From positions 1 through 50,536 of the forward strand of contig NZ_LGED01000255.1 in assembly GCF_001280085.1 (NCBI RefSeq): a stretch of 50,536 nt of DNA, in the 5' to 3' direction. Within the stretch, counting starts at the first letter, position 1; every line of letters starts with the position of its first letter. Position numbers and translations under genes: made by a program. Positions 28,897 to 37,137 of the stretch are shown here, piece after piece. The notes beneath the pieces are model-generated. The model saw only the letters and a list, made by a program, of their open reading frames with translations, was not told the origin of the DNA and did not search any database. This stretch comes from Saccharothrix sp. NRRL B-16348. GTDB lineage: Bacteria; Actinomycetota; Actinomycetes; Mycobacteriales; Pseudonocardiaceae.

Positions 28897-30216
28897 ATGA
28901 CCATGCAACGCCGGACGTTCCTCAGCGTCAGCGCGGCCGGAGCGGCGGGCCTCGGCCTAGGCCTGCTCGGCGCCGGTCAGGCAACCGCCACCCCCGCCGG
29001 GTCCCTCGCCACGGCGCCGACCACGCCGTTCGCGGTCGGCGTGCGCCGGTACAACTGGACCCGCGGCAGCCGCCCCTGCACCACCTACGTCTACTACCCC
29101 GCCACCGGCGCCGCCGGCGGCAACCCGATCACCGACGCCCCCGTCGCCAACGGCGTCTTCCCCGTCTACAACATGACCCACGGCTACGGCAGCAGCCCGC
29201 AGAACTCCCTGTTCATCATCCGGGCGCTGGCATCGGCGGGCTTCATCGTCCCCGCGCCGCACTTCAACCACAACTTCACCGACGTCAACAACGGCAACAC
29301 GTCCAAGGACGTCTCCCAGATCATCACCAACACCCTCGCCCTCAACACGAGCGGCCCGCTCGCCGGGCACATCGACACCTCGATCGGCGTCGGCGTCTCC
29401 GGCCACTCCCTGGGCGGCATGGTCACCCACGGCCTGCTCACCTCGTGGCCGGACAGCCGGATCATCTCCGCCAACCCGCAGTCGTGCGTCGACATGGGCA
29501 ACCCGTCCTCCTCGGTCAACGCCAAGGTCCTGTTCGTCCACGGCGACCGCGACACCACCACCCAGTACTCCTCCGCCCGACAGGCCTACAACGAGATGAC
29601 CTGGCCCAAGGCCTTCCTGACGTTCGTCGGCGGCAGCCACACCAGCTTCTGGAGCGACCAGCGCTTCCCGAGGACGGTCGTCGACTGGGCCCGCTGGACC
29701 ATGTACGGCGACACCGCCGCCCGCGACCGCCTCCCCACCGACGCGTCCGGCGCCAACACCCGGTGGGAAGCCCAACTCGGCACCACCCCCACCGTGCCCG
29801 GCACCTACACGCTCATCGCCCAGCACAGCGGCAAGGCCGCCGAGATCAACGCCGCCTCCACCACCGCCGGCGCAGCCCTGGTCCAACGGACCATCACCAC
29901 CAACACCAGCCAACACTTCGAGTTCGTCACCGCCGCCGACGGCCACGTCCGCATCAAGGCACGCCACAGCGGCCTGTACCTCCAGCCCACCGGCACCACC
30001 AACGGCGCCGACGTCGTCCAACAAGCCGACTCCACCGCCACCGCCCAGCAGTGGCGCGTCGTCGACCACGGCGGCGGCGTCGTCAGCCTCGTCAACCGCG
30101 CCTCCGGCCTGGCCATGGACGTCTGGAACTACTCCACCGCCGACGGTGCCCGCATCGCCCTCTACACCTACAACGCCACCAGCCCCAACCAGCGCTTCAC
30201 CCGCCGCGCCGTCTGA
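28897..30216 (+). CDS. Tat-secreted alpha/beta hydrolase with C-terminal ricin domain
   Basis: 439 residues from ATG 28897 with AAGGAG upstream. The start is set by the Tat signal MQRRTFLSVSAAG. The hydrolase domain shows VFPVYNMTHGYGSSPQNSLF (oxyanion region), the nucleophile elbow GVSGHSLGG, KVLFVHGDRDTTTQY with the catalytic Asp and FVGGSHTSFW with the His. This pattern is seen in dienelactone hydrolase and cutinase-like secreted esterases. The last 135 residues are a ricin-type trefoil (SGKAAEINAASTTAGAALVQ). It is divergent from the pectinases and followed by a terminator and the CBM35 esterase. It probably removes acyl or methyl esters from plant polymer; the substrate is inferred. Confidence 0.8.
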   Translation: MTMQRRTFLSVSAAGAAGLGLGLLGAGQATATPAGSLATAPTTPFAVGVRRYNWTRGSRPCTTYVYYPATGAAGGNPITDAPVANGVFPVYNMTHGYGSSPQNSLFIIRALASAGFIVPAPHFNHNFTDVNNGNTSKDVSQIITNTLALNTSGPLAGHIDTSIGVGVSGHSLGGMVTHGLLTSWPDSRIISANPQSCVDMGNPSSSVNAKVLFVHGDRDTTTQYSSARQAYNEMTWPKAFLTFVGGSHTSFWSDQRFPRTVVDWARWTMYGDTAARDRLPTDASGANTRWEAQLGTTPTVPGTYTLIAQHSGKAAEINAASTTAGAALVQRTITTNTSQHFEFVTAADGHVRIKARHSGLYLQPTGTTNGADVVQQADSTATAQQWRVVDHGGGVVSLVNRASGLAMDVWNYSTADGARIALYTYNATSPNQRFTRRAV

Positions 30217-30224
30217 CCACGTGC

Positions 30225-30268
30225 CGGGGCTCGGCAGGCCCTGCCCGGTGGGAGCCGGCCGAGCCCCG
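30225..30268 (+). terminator. Hairpin after the ricin-domain hydrolase
   Basis: CGGGGCTCGGC pairs exactly with GCCGAGCCCCG (11-bp stem) across a long loop, beginning nine bases past the stop at 30216. Confidence 0.6.
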
Positions 30269-30309
30269 CGACGCCTTCCTGTGATCCGACCACAGCATTG
30301 GAGTTCATC

Positions 30310-31772
30310 GTGCTATCACGCAGGCAGCGCGTCGCGCTGCTCCTCACCGGCCTGGCCTCGATCGTGCCCGGCACCGTTGTCGTCATGTCCCCGGTCGCGT
30401 CCGCCGCGCCCACCCGCTACGAGGCCGAAACCGCACCCGCCACCTGTGACGGCACGATCGCGACGGACCACTCCGGCTACTCCGGCGGCGGGTTCTGCGA
30501 CGGGCGCGCCGCGGTCGGCGCGGGAGTCCAGTTCACGGTCGACGCCTCGTCGGCGGGGACGGCGACGCTCAGCGTCCGGTTCGCCAACGGCGGCTCCGGC
30601 GCACGTCCCGCCGACGTGGTCGTCAACGGCGTCACGGCCCAGGCGGTGTCCTTCGAGCCTGCGGGCTCGTGGAACACCTGGGCGACGAGAACCCTGTCCG
30701 TGCCGGTGAGTTCGGGCAGCAACACCGTCCGGCTCAACCCGACGAGCGCCAGTGGTCTGCCCAATGTGGACTACGTCGAGCTGGAAGTCGGCGGCACCAC
30801 ACCGCCCGGCCGGCCCGCGGAGTGCACCGGCACCTCGCCGATCAAGTGCCAGTTCAACGTCGCCCCGGCAACTACGCGGTGACCGCGTGGATCGGCGACC
30901 GCGCCTCCGCCGGCAACACCTCGATGTCGGTCGAAGCCCGGCGACGCGTCCTGGCCGCCACCGACACCGCGGCCGGCACGATCACCCAGCACGTCTTCAC
31001 GATCAACGTGCGCCAGCCCGAGGGCCAGCCGACCGGCCAGGGCGGCACGGGCACCCCCGGGCTGACCATCACCTTCGCCGGCACGGCACCCAAGCTCTCC
31101 GGCCTGACCGTCCAGCCCGCGACCGCCCCGCTGGCCGTGTACCTGGCCGGCGACTCCACCACGTGCGACCAGTTCGCCGCCCCGTACACCGGTTGGGGAC
31201 AGCTCCTGCCCACGCACGTGTCCGCCGGCGCGGTCGTCGCGAACTACGGCGACTCCGGCGAGAGCTCGGGCAGCTTCCTGAACAACTCGGCGCTGTTCCC
31301 CACGGTGAAGCCGCTGATCAAGCGGAACGACCTGGTGCTGATCCAGTTCGGGCACAACGACAAGTCCACGTCGGCGTCCGCCTTCCGCGGCAACCTCACC
31401 TCGATGGTCAACCAGGTGCGCGAGAGGGGCGGCGTCCCCGTCCTCGTCACGCCACCGGTGCGGCGGCAGTTCAGTGGCAACCAGCTCAACTCCACCGCCC
31501 TGCACGTCAACGGCCTGGGCGTCAACCTCCCGGCCGAGATGCGCAACCTCGGCTCCACGCTCAACGTCCCGGTGATCGACCTGACCGCCAAGAGCGAAGC
31601 GCTCGTGGAATCGATGGGCCCGACCAACTCCGCCCAGCTCTACCTGCGCCAAGCGGTCGACGGCGTCAACGACAACACGCACTTCTCCGAGTACGGCGCG
31701 GGAAAGATGGCTGAGCTGGTCGTCCAAGGAGTCCGCGAACGCAACCTGCCCCTGGTCGGCTACCTGCGCTGA
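30310..31772 (+). pseudogene. Secreted CBM35-SGNH esterase (rhamnogalacturonan acetylesterase type), frameshifted
   Basis: GTG 30310 with GGAG six bases upstream begins VLSRRQRVALLLTGLAS, a signal peptide. A CBM35 follows (RYEAETAPATCDGTIATDHS to GLPNVDYVELEVG). At about 30862 the frame breaks within FNVAP/GNYAVTAW; one missing C restores it. The second part is a CE12-type SGNH hydrolase: LAVYLAGDSTTCDQ (block I Ser), GDSGESSGSF, LIQFGHNDKS and NDNTHFSEYGAGKM with the Asp-His pair. The enzyme would deacetylate rhamnogalacturonan, fitting the locus. If the shift is real only the CBM35 is secreted. Confidence 0.8.
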
Positions 31773-31857
31773 CCCAGCCGGACACCCTCTGCGGAATCGT
31801 GCTTCCCACTCGCGATCCGGCCCGGCTTCCGGTTCATGTCAGCAAGGAGAACGGACG

Positions 31858-32304
31858 ATGACATCGGTGTCGGTTCCGGTCGGTGCGCCGCCGCCATCGC
31901 TGCGGGCAGGCGCCTCCGGTCGCACACGGGTCGAGCGGAGGGGTTGGCTGTTCGTCGCGCGCGGCTCCGGAATGCTGGTCATCGACACGGTCCGACTCGA
32001 ACCCGCGTGGCGCGGTTACGGTCTCGGCACGCTGTGCGTGGGGATGATGATCGAGCGCCTGGCCGCCGGCCGCCGACTGGTGGTCCTGCGGGCGGCGCCG
32101 GCGGAGCGTCGCACCGCGAAGGGCAAGGTGGTGGATGAGATTTCCGCCGCCGAGCGTGACCTCGCCGTTGCGAAGCTCGGCCGGCTGTGGTCGCAATTGG
32201 GTTTCGAACACTTCAAGGACGAGGTCTGGGTGCTCGACCTCGGACTGGCCACCTTCACGAAGGCGATGGACCTGGTCCGGTCCCGAGTTGGTCTGTCGCG
32301 CTGA
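31858..32304 (+). CDS. GNAT-family acetyltransferase-like protein, short at the N-terminus
   Basis: 148 residues from ATG 31858, preceded by AAGGAGAACGGACG. The acetyl-CoA-binding region of GNAT proteins is visible: LVIDTVRLEPAWRGYGLGTL, followed by LVVLRAAPAERR and LWSQLGFEHFKDEVWVLDL. The N-terminal helices that relatives normally have before this are replaced by about 45 residues of Pro/Arg-rich sequence. The gene is therefore probably a truncation that acquired a new start, although the ribosome binding site is good. Substrate unknown. Confidence 0.55.
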   Translation: MTSVSVPVGAPPPSLRAGASGRTRVERRGWLFVARGSGMLVIDTVRLEPAWRGYGLGTLCVGMMIERLAAGRRLVVLRAAPAERRTAKGKVVDEISAAERDLAVAKLGRLWSQLGFEHFKDEVWVLDLGLATFTKAMDLVRSRVGLSR

Positions 32305-32371
32305 TCGTCGAGCCGGCAGGGCGCCGGTCACGGCACAACGGGTCACACGCTCCAGATCGTGATGGTCGCGG

Positions 32372-32652
32372 TTACCGTGCCAGGTCGCCGACCCCGCCGA
32401 TCGACCGGGCGCGTCCGCGAAGCGGGACGGGTAGGGCGTTCCCGGCGTGGCGCAGTGTGGTCAGTGCGTGGAGGTCGGTGAGCACGGGGTAGTCGAAGGG
32501 CGGTGGCAGGGTCCGACCTGCTCGGGTCGCGAAGTGAAGCCACCGTGGTCCTGCTGTTGCGCGGTCAGGTAGGCCTGGGCCCGTCCGCCGTCGGTCGTCA
32601 AGCCGACGGCAGCGCTCCAAGCGCGCACCTGCCGTTCGGCGTAGTCCCAGTC
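32372..32652 (-). pseudogene. Deletion relic: terpene synthase start joined to cyclase end
   Basis: On the minus strand, PDWDYAERQVRAWSAAVGL matches the first residues of the terpene synthase at 34.3 kb (EWDAAERQVREWGTRVGL). It runs straight into QAYLTAQQQDHGGFTSRPEQ, which matches the C-terminus of the class II cyclase at 36.5 kb (LAYLTARQDDDGGFTSPPDQ). After a one-base-type shift, PFDYPVLTDLHALTTLR follows (compare PFDYPVLTDLHTLTALR). Almost the entire two-enzyme locus has been deleted from this second, oppositely oriented copy. It is clearly non-functional. Confidence 0.8.
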
Positions 32653-33034
32653 GGGGGCGGCAGGTGCGCGGCACGACGGTGATTCATCCGTCGGCCGGCA
32701 CGGTGGTCGATCGCTCGACCGTGTGAACCCGCCCAATCACGCTGCTCGCGAACCGACCGCCCGCCACACCCAACGTGCGTCCCGACTGCTCAACGACCCT
32801 TCCGGCGGAGGGAATCTGCTCAGCCGTCCTGACGTTCTCACAGCATGGCCGCGGTCGTCGGGGCGGAAGCCCCGCTGGTGGGTGGGTGGCGCACGGTCGG
32901 GTGGAGTGCGCTCTCTCCTCCAGCGGTCAGGCCTCGGTCATGCCTACGTTCGTTCGCAGGTCGCCGGGCAGGCGACCGCCGCTGTGGTCCGGGTAGGCGG
33001 CAGCGGCGCTGAACGGACTTGTAAGGGGATTGCA
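32653..33034. other. Intergenic between relic and SGNH gene
   Basis: No coding pattern seen on either strand. It includes the leader of the SGNH hydrolase gene (AAGGGG at 33023-33028). Confidence 0.4.
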
Positions 33035-34057
33035 GTGGTGACAACGACGAAACGGGGACGCGGCCTGCTTGTGGCGGTGGTGGCCGTGATGGTGTGCACG
33101 GCGGCCACCGCGCCGGCCACCGCTCAGGAGCCGGCGCGGGCGGAGCCGGTGTCGACGGTGTTCTTCGGCGACTCCTACGCCGCCAACTTCGGCATCGCCC
33201 CCATCTTCGGAGCCTGGGACCTGAACGAGTACTACTGCTTCCGGTCCGAGGAGAACTACCCGGCGGTGGCGGCCCGGGAACTCGCCGAGCGGGGCACCAC
33301 GCTCGACGTCGCCTCCGACCGGTCCTGCGGCGCCGCGCTCCTCGAGCACTTCTGGACCACGCAACTCTTGCCGAAGGGCAAGAGCAAGCCGCCCCAACAG
33401 GAGGCCCTGGGCAGCGAAACCAGGCTGGTCGTCGGCACCCTCAGCGGCAACACCCTCGGCTTCGTCCAGATCCTCCAGCAATGCTCCCAGACCTTCCGCA
33501 ACCTGGACCCGGTGCTACCCGGCGACCCGGTCGACCCCGGCGACCCCGCCGAGCACTGCGCTGCCTTCTTCACCACCGGCGACGGCAGGCAGTGGCTCGA
33601 CTCCCGGTTCAAGACGGTCGAAGACGATCTGCAGACGTTGTTCGGCAATATCGTCGAGCGTTCACCGGCCGCCAAGGCCGTGCTGGTCGGCTACCCGCGC
33701 ATCGTGCCCGACAACTTCGTCAAGTGCGAGATCCCCGCACCAGGGCGAAAGTACAAGCCCCTAGCCGACATCCCGACCGACGCCCTGCCCGTGTTCGACA
33801 GCGTCCAGGAACGCCTCAACGACCTGATGCGCGTCAAGGCCGACGAGGCCGGAGCGGTGTTCGTCGACCTCTACGCGGTCACCGGCGACAACACCGCCTG
33901 CGACGGCGACGACCGCGGCATCGGCGGCCTGTTCGAGACATCCCAGGTCAAACTCCTCGGCGTGCCGCTGCCCTGGCTCCTGCACCCCAACACCCGCGGA
34001 CGCGACATCCAAGCCCACCACGTCGCCACCGCCATCCAGCACATCCTCAGCGCGTGA
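33035..34057 (+). CDS. Secreted SGNH/GDSL hydrolase
   Basis: 340 residues from GTG 33035; the second GTG at 33038 is equally possible. AAGGGG lies six bases before. Signal peptide: TKRGRGLLVAVVAVMVCTAA, cleavage near ATAQEP. SGNH blocks: TVFFGDSYAANFG (Ser), then GTLSGNTLGF, GYPRIVPDN, and the C-terminal catalytic pair in LHPNTRGRDIQAHHVATAI. Cys residues (RSCGA, QQCSQ, EHCAA, VKCEI, TACDG) suggest disulfides, as in actinobacterial secreted lipases/esterases. It is monocistronic and unrelated in sequence to the CBM35 esterase. Confidence 0.8.
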   Translation: MVTTTKRGRGLLVAVVAVMVCTAATAPATAQEPARAEPVSTVFFGDSYAANFGIAPIFGAWDLNEYYCFRSEENYPAVAARELAERGTTLDVASDRSCGAALLEHFWTTQLLPKGKSKPPQQEALGSETRLVVGTLSGNTLGFVQILQQCSQTFRNLDPVLPGDPVDPGDPAEHCAAFFTTGDGRQWLDSRFKTVEDDLQTLFGNIVERSPAAKAVLVGYPRIVPDNFVKCEIPAPGRKYKPLADIPTDALPVFDSVQERLNDLMRVKADEAGAVFVDLYAVTGDNTACDGDDRGIGGLFETSQVKLLGVPLPWLLHPNTRGRDIQAHHVATAIQHILSA

Positions 34058-34273
34058 GCCCACCGATCCCCACCGGTTCTTCGACCACCTCCGCGCCGGA
34101 GCGGCGGCGTATGCGGCGCGGACCCACTGGCCCACACAGGGCCGCCGAATTGCGCCCCGCCGTCACGCAAAGCTGGACCTTCACCCGAACATCCCGAGCA
34201 GTGCACGGCTCGGGGGATCTTCACACGGACGAGCGATCGACCACCGCGCTCCGTCGGCTGGACGATCTCCTGT

Positions 34274-35317
34274 GTGCCGCACACGTGCAACGCCGAGTGG
34301 GATGCCGCTGAACGGCAGGTGCGAGAGTGGGGCACCCGCGTCGGCCTGGCCACCGGCGGTGACGGTGAGCACCGGTTGGCCAGGATGGGTCACGGCCGGA
34401 TGGCCGGTTGGTTGGCGCCGGAGGCCGATCGCTTCGACCTGGGTCTGCTCGCGCAGTGGAGTGCGTTCATCGCGTTCGTCGACGACGGCATCGACCACGA
34501 GCAGGCCGGACCAAAGCAGGTACGGGAACTGCTCGACCAGCTGATCGGCGTGCTGGAGCACACCGACGTGCCGCGCGCACATCCCGCCGTGGGGGCGCTG
34601 GCGGAGCTGTGGCCGCGCACCCTGGCGTCCGCCGCGCCCGGCTGGGCATCCCGGTTCGTGCGGCTCTACCGGCAGTTCGCCGACGCCACCCACACCGAAG
34701 CCGAGCTACGCGCCACCGGCCGACGGTTGGGACTGGCGGACTACCTCGTGCTGCGCAGGCACACCATCACCGCCTTGCCGACGATCGCCGTGGTCGAACG
34801 CGCGCTGCCCGAGCACACGGCCCTGGACGACCTGCGGGACATCACCGCCGACATCATCGCGTGGGCCAACGACATCGCCTCCGCCAAGCGGGAACTGGCC
34901 GAGGGCACCGAGAACCTCGTCGGCGTGCTGGCCCGCGAGCACGGCTGCGACCTGCCCGAGGCCGCCGCGAAAGCACGGGCGATGCTGGCCCGGCGCATGG
35001 ACGACTTCGACGCCGCCACCGGCGACCCCGACCGGATCGCACTACTGCGCCACGTTCGGGACAGCGCGCTGGCCTGGCAGGGCGAGACGCACCGCAACGC
35101 GCCCGGCGCTGCCTGGCACCGGCCAGCGCGGCATCACGCCACTGACACGGCGCTTGGCGGTCGCGGTGCGCGGCACGGGCGCGGTGGACGACCGGTGCGG
35201 CAGCCGCGTGCCGGAATCGGCGCTGCTGCTGGCCCTGCTGCGCGGCAACAACTCCCACCCACGCCAACAGCAGCAGCTTACGGACTTCCTGCGGCAGCGG
35301 CGATCCGACGCCGATGA
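34274..35317 (+). CDS. Class I terpene synthase
   Basis: GTG 34274, chosen because the conserved EWDAAERQV follows; the minus-strand relic begins at the same place. The aspartate-rich motif DDGID (residues 70-74, within FVDDGIDHE) and the NSE triad N199-S203-E207 (NDIASAKRE) bind the magnesium-diphosphate of a prenyl substrate. The alpha-helical barrel ends at about residue 275 (ALAWQGETHRN). The remaining codons to 35317 are low-complexity and overlap the next gene in another frame, so the true end may be near 35100. Paired with the downstream class II cyclase it should make a cyclised terpene; the product cannot be predicted. Confidence 0.78.
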   Translation: MPHTCNAEWDAAERQVREWGTRVGLATGGDGEHRLARMGHGRMAGWLAPEADRFDLGLLAQWSAFIAFVDDGIDHEQAGPKQVRELLDQLIGVLEHTDVPRAHPAVGALAELWPRTLASAAPGWASRFVRLYRQFADATHTEAELRATGRRLGLADYLVLRRHTITALPTIAVVERALPEHTALDDLRDITADIIAWANDIASAKRELAEGTENLVGVLAREHGCDLPEAAAKARAMLARRMDDFDAATGDPDRIALLRHVRDSALAWQGETHRNAPGAAWHRPARHHATDTALGGRGARHGRGGRPVRQPRAGIGAAAGPAARQQLPPTPTAAAYGLPAAAAIRRR

Positions 35318-36628
35318 CGTCGACGCCCTCCTGATCGACGCGTGCCTGGCCCCTCAGGACACCGCACCTCACGCGGGCGACCGCGCCGCCGCCCTGCCCG
35401 CGACGGTCAGCCGGGGCACCGCGGGCCGGGGCCGGCTGAAGAAGGTCATGCTGCGCACCGTGCTGCACCTGCTCTGCGGCGCGCCACTCGATCACCGGGA
35501 CACACCGCCGGCCGTGCCACCGGACGGCATCACCACCTTCACCGACGTGCACCTGCTGGCCACCAGGATCATCCACGCCCACGCCAACGGACGCCCGCAC
35601 GCGGTCTCCGGCCCCGAACGCGACCGACCGGTCGACCTGCTGCGCGGCAGTCGCAACAGGCTGCTGTAGGAAGCCAGCGCCACCACCCACCTGCTCGGCC
35701 TGCACGCCGTGCACACCTACCGCCCGAAGGACCGGGCCGTGACCGACGGGCTGCTGCGGTTCACCCTCGCGCTCAACGACGACGGCGGGATGCCGTTCCT
35801 GGACAGCCAGGACCTGTGGCTGACCGCCGTGGCCGGGCTGGAGTTCGTCCACCACCCGGACCTCGCGCCGCTCACCCGACGGATGGCCGCGTTCGTCGCC
35901 TCCTGGCAAGCACCCGACGGCGGCTGGCCGTTCGCCACCGGCATGCACCAAACCGACGTGGACACCACCACCAGGTGCATGGAATTCCTGCACGTCGCAC
36001 CCGACCGGTACGACACCGTGCTGGCGAACGCCACCAGCTACCACACCGCGATGGCCGGCGTCGACGGCGGCTTCCCGACCTGGGTGCGCGGCGACGCCCC
36101 GGACCTGGACATGACCGCGGGCGCGATCCTGGCCCTGGCGCCGGAGCGGGAACACCACCGCGGCCCGCTGGCCCGCGCGGTGGACTTCGTGCTGGCCGCC
36201 CAACTCCCCGACGGCACCTTCGAACGCAGCTGGACCATCAGCGAGTCCAGCGCCATCCAGCGAGTCCTCGACGCCCTGCACGCCGTGCCCGAACTCGCCG
36301 CCGACCACCGGGCCGCCGCCGCGGTCGGCCGTGCGATCGCCCGGCTGGTCGCCACGCAGCACCCCGACGGCGGCTAGGGCCACACCGAGGACCAACCCAG
36401 CGACGTGCTGTCCACCGCACAGCACTCTCGGCCATCGGGCACGGCGCCCCCGGCACCACGCTGCGCGCCCTCGCCTACCTCACCGCACGGCAGGACGACG
36501 ACGGCGGCTTCACCTCACCCCCCGACCAGGTCGGGCCCAGGCCGCTGCCGTTCGACTACCCGGTACTCACCGACCTGCACACCCTCACCGCACTGCGCCG
36601 CGCAACAACCGCCCCTCGACGGACCTGA
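35154..36628 (+). pseudogene. Class II terpene cyclase (DVDTT motif) with two TAG codons and a frameshift
   Basis: One frame runs from about 35130 through SRVPESALLLALLRGN, TFTDVHLLATRIIHA and RNRLL-stop-EASATTHLLG (TAG 35667-35669). It continues GGMPFLDSQDLWL, the QW-like repeat WQAPDGGWPFATG, then MHQTDVDTTTRCMEF (motif at 35955-35969). A second TAG (36375-36377) replaces the Trp of HPDGG-W-GHTED, and one missing G near 36420 shifts the frame into LSAIGHGAPGTTLRALAY up to 36628. The DxDTT motif replaces DxDD and has been reported for bacterial drimenyl diphosphate synthases (recalled, not checked). The start codon is uncertain (TTG 35154). The upstream frame is open, so fusion to the class I enzyme is possible. 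Confidence 0.72.
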
Positions 36629-37137
36629 CGGACCACCGAACCGGGCGGTGTGCCGAGGTGAACGGCCGGAGATGACGGGCCGAGCGGCGGCGCCTGCGGA
36701 GACCACTGCCACCGCGGATAGAGCCCGACGACGGTTCGCGGGGTGCGGTCCACGGCCGAGGACCGGGCGGCGGGAACGGCAACGACTACGACTGCTCGTC
36801 GAAGTACCAGAGCTGGTCAGGGTCGTCGAAGTCGCACTTCCTCAGGCGCGGGCTGATCTCGCGCCCGTCGTAGGTCCACCCCGCGTATGCCCCTCCTCCG
36901 ACCTCGCACGGGTTCCGTGCCGCGCCACCGGGGCCTTTCGTGGCAGTTCCGGGAATTCGACCGGCGGTAGTGCCGGGTTCGGGAGGCATGGTCGGTCGGA
37001 GCGTCGGCGGGTTGCCGCGCGGCCGGTCACGACACGTCACGACCATCCAGCTCGCCCAACCACCCCTTGACACCCGGGATGTCGCCACGGTGCATCAGCT
37101 CGGAGAACGGTGGTGATCATCCGTAGGGCCGGCGGCG
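36629..37137. other. Intergenic; possible short remnants on minus strand
   Basis: No firm gene. A minus-strand frame ending at 36786 has a protein-like tail (GWTYDGREISPRLRKCDFDD), and a 23-codon frame near 37030-37100 reads MHRGDIPGVKGWLGELDGRD. Both could be scraps of broken genes; neither is recognised. Confidence 0.35.
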
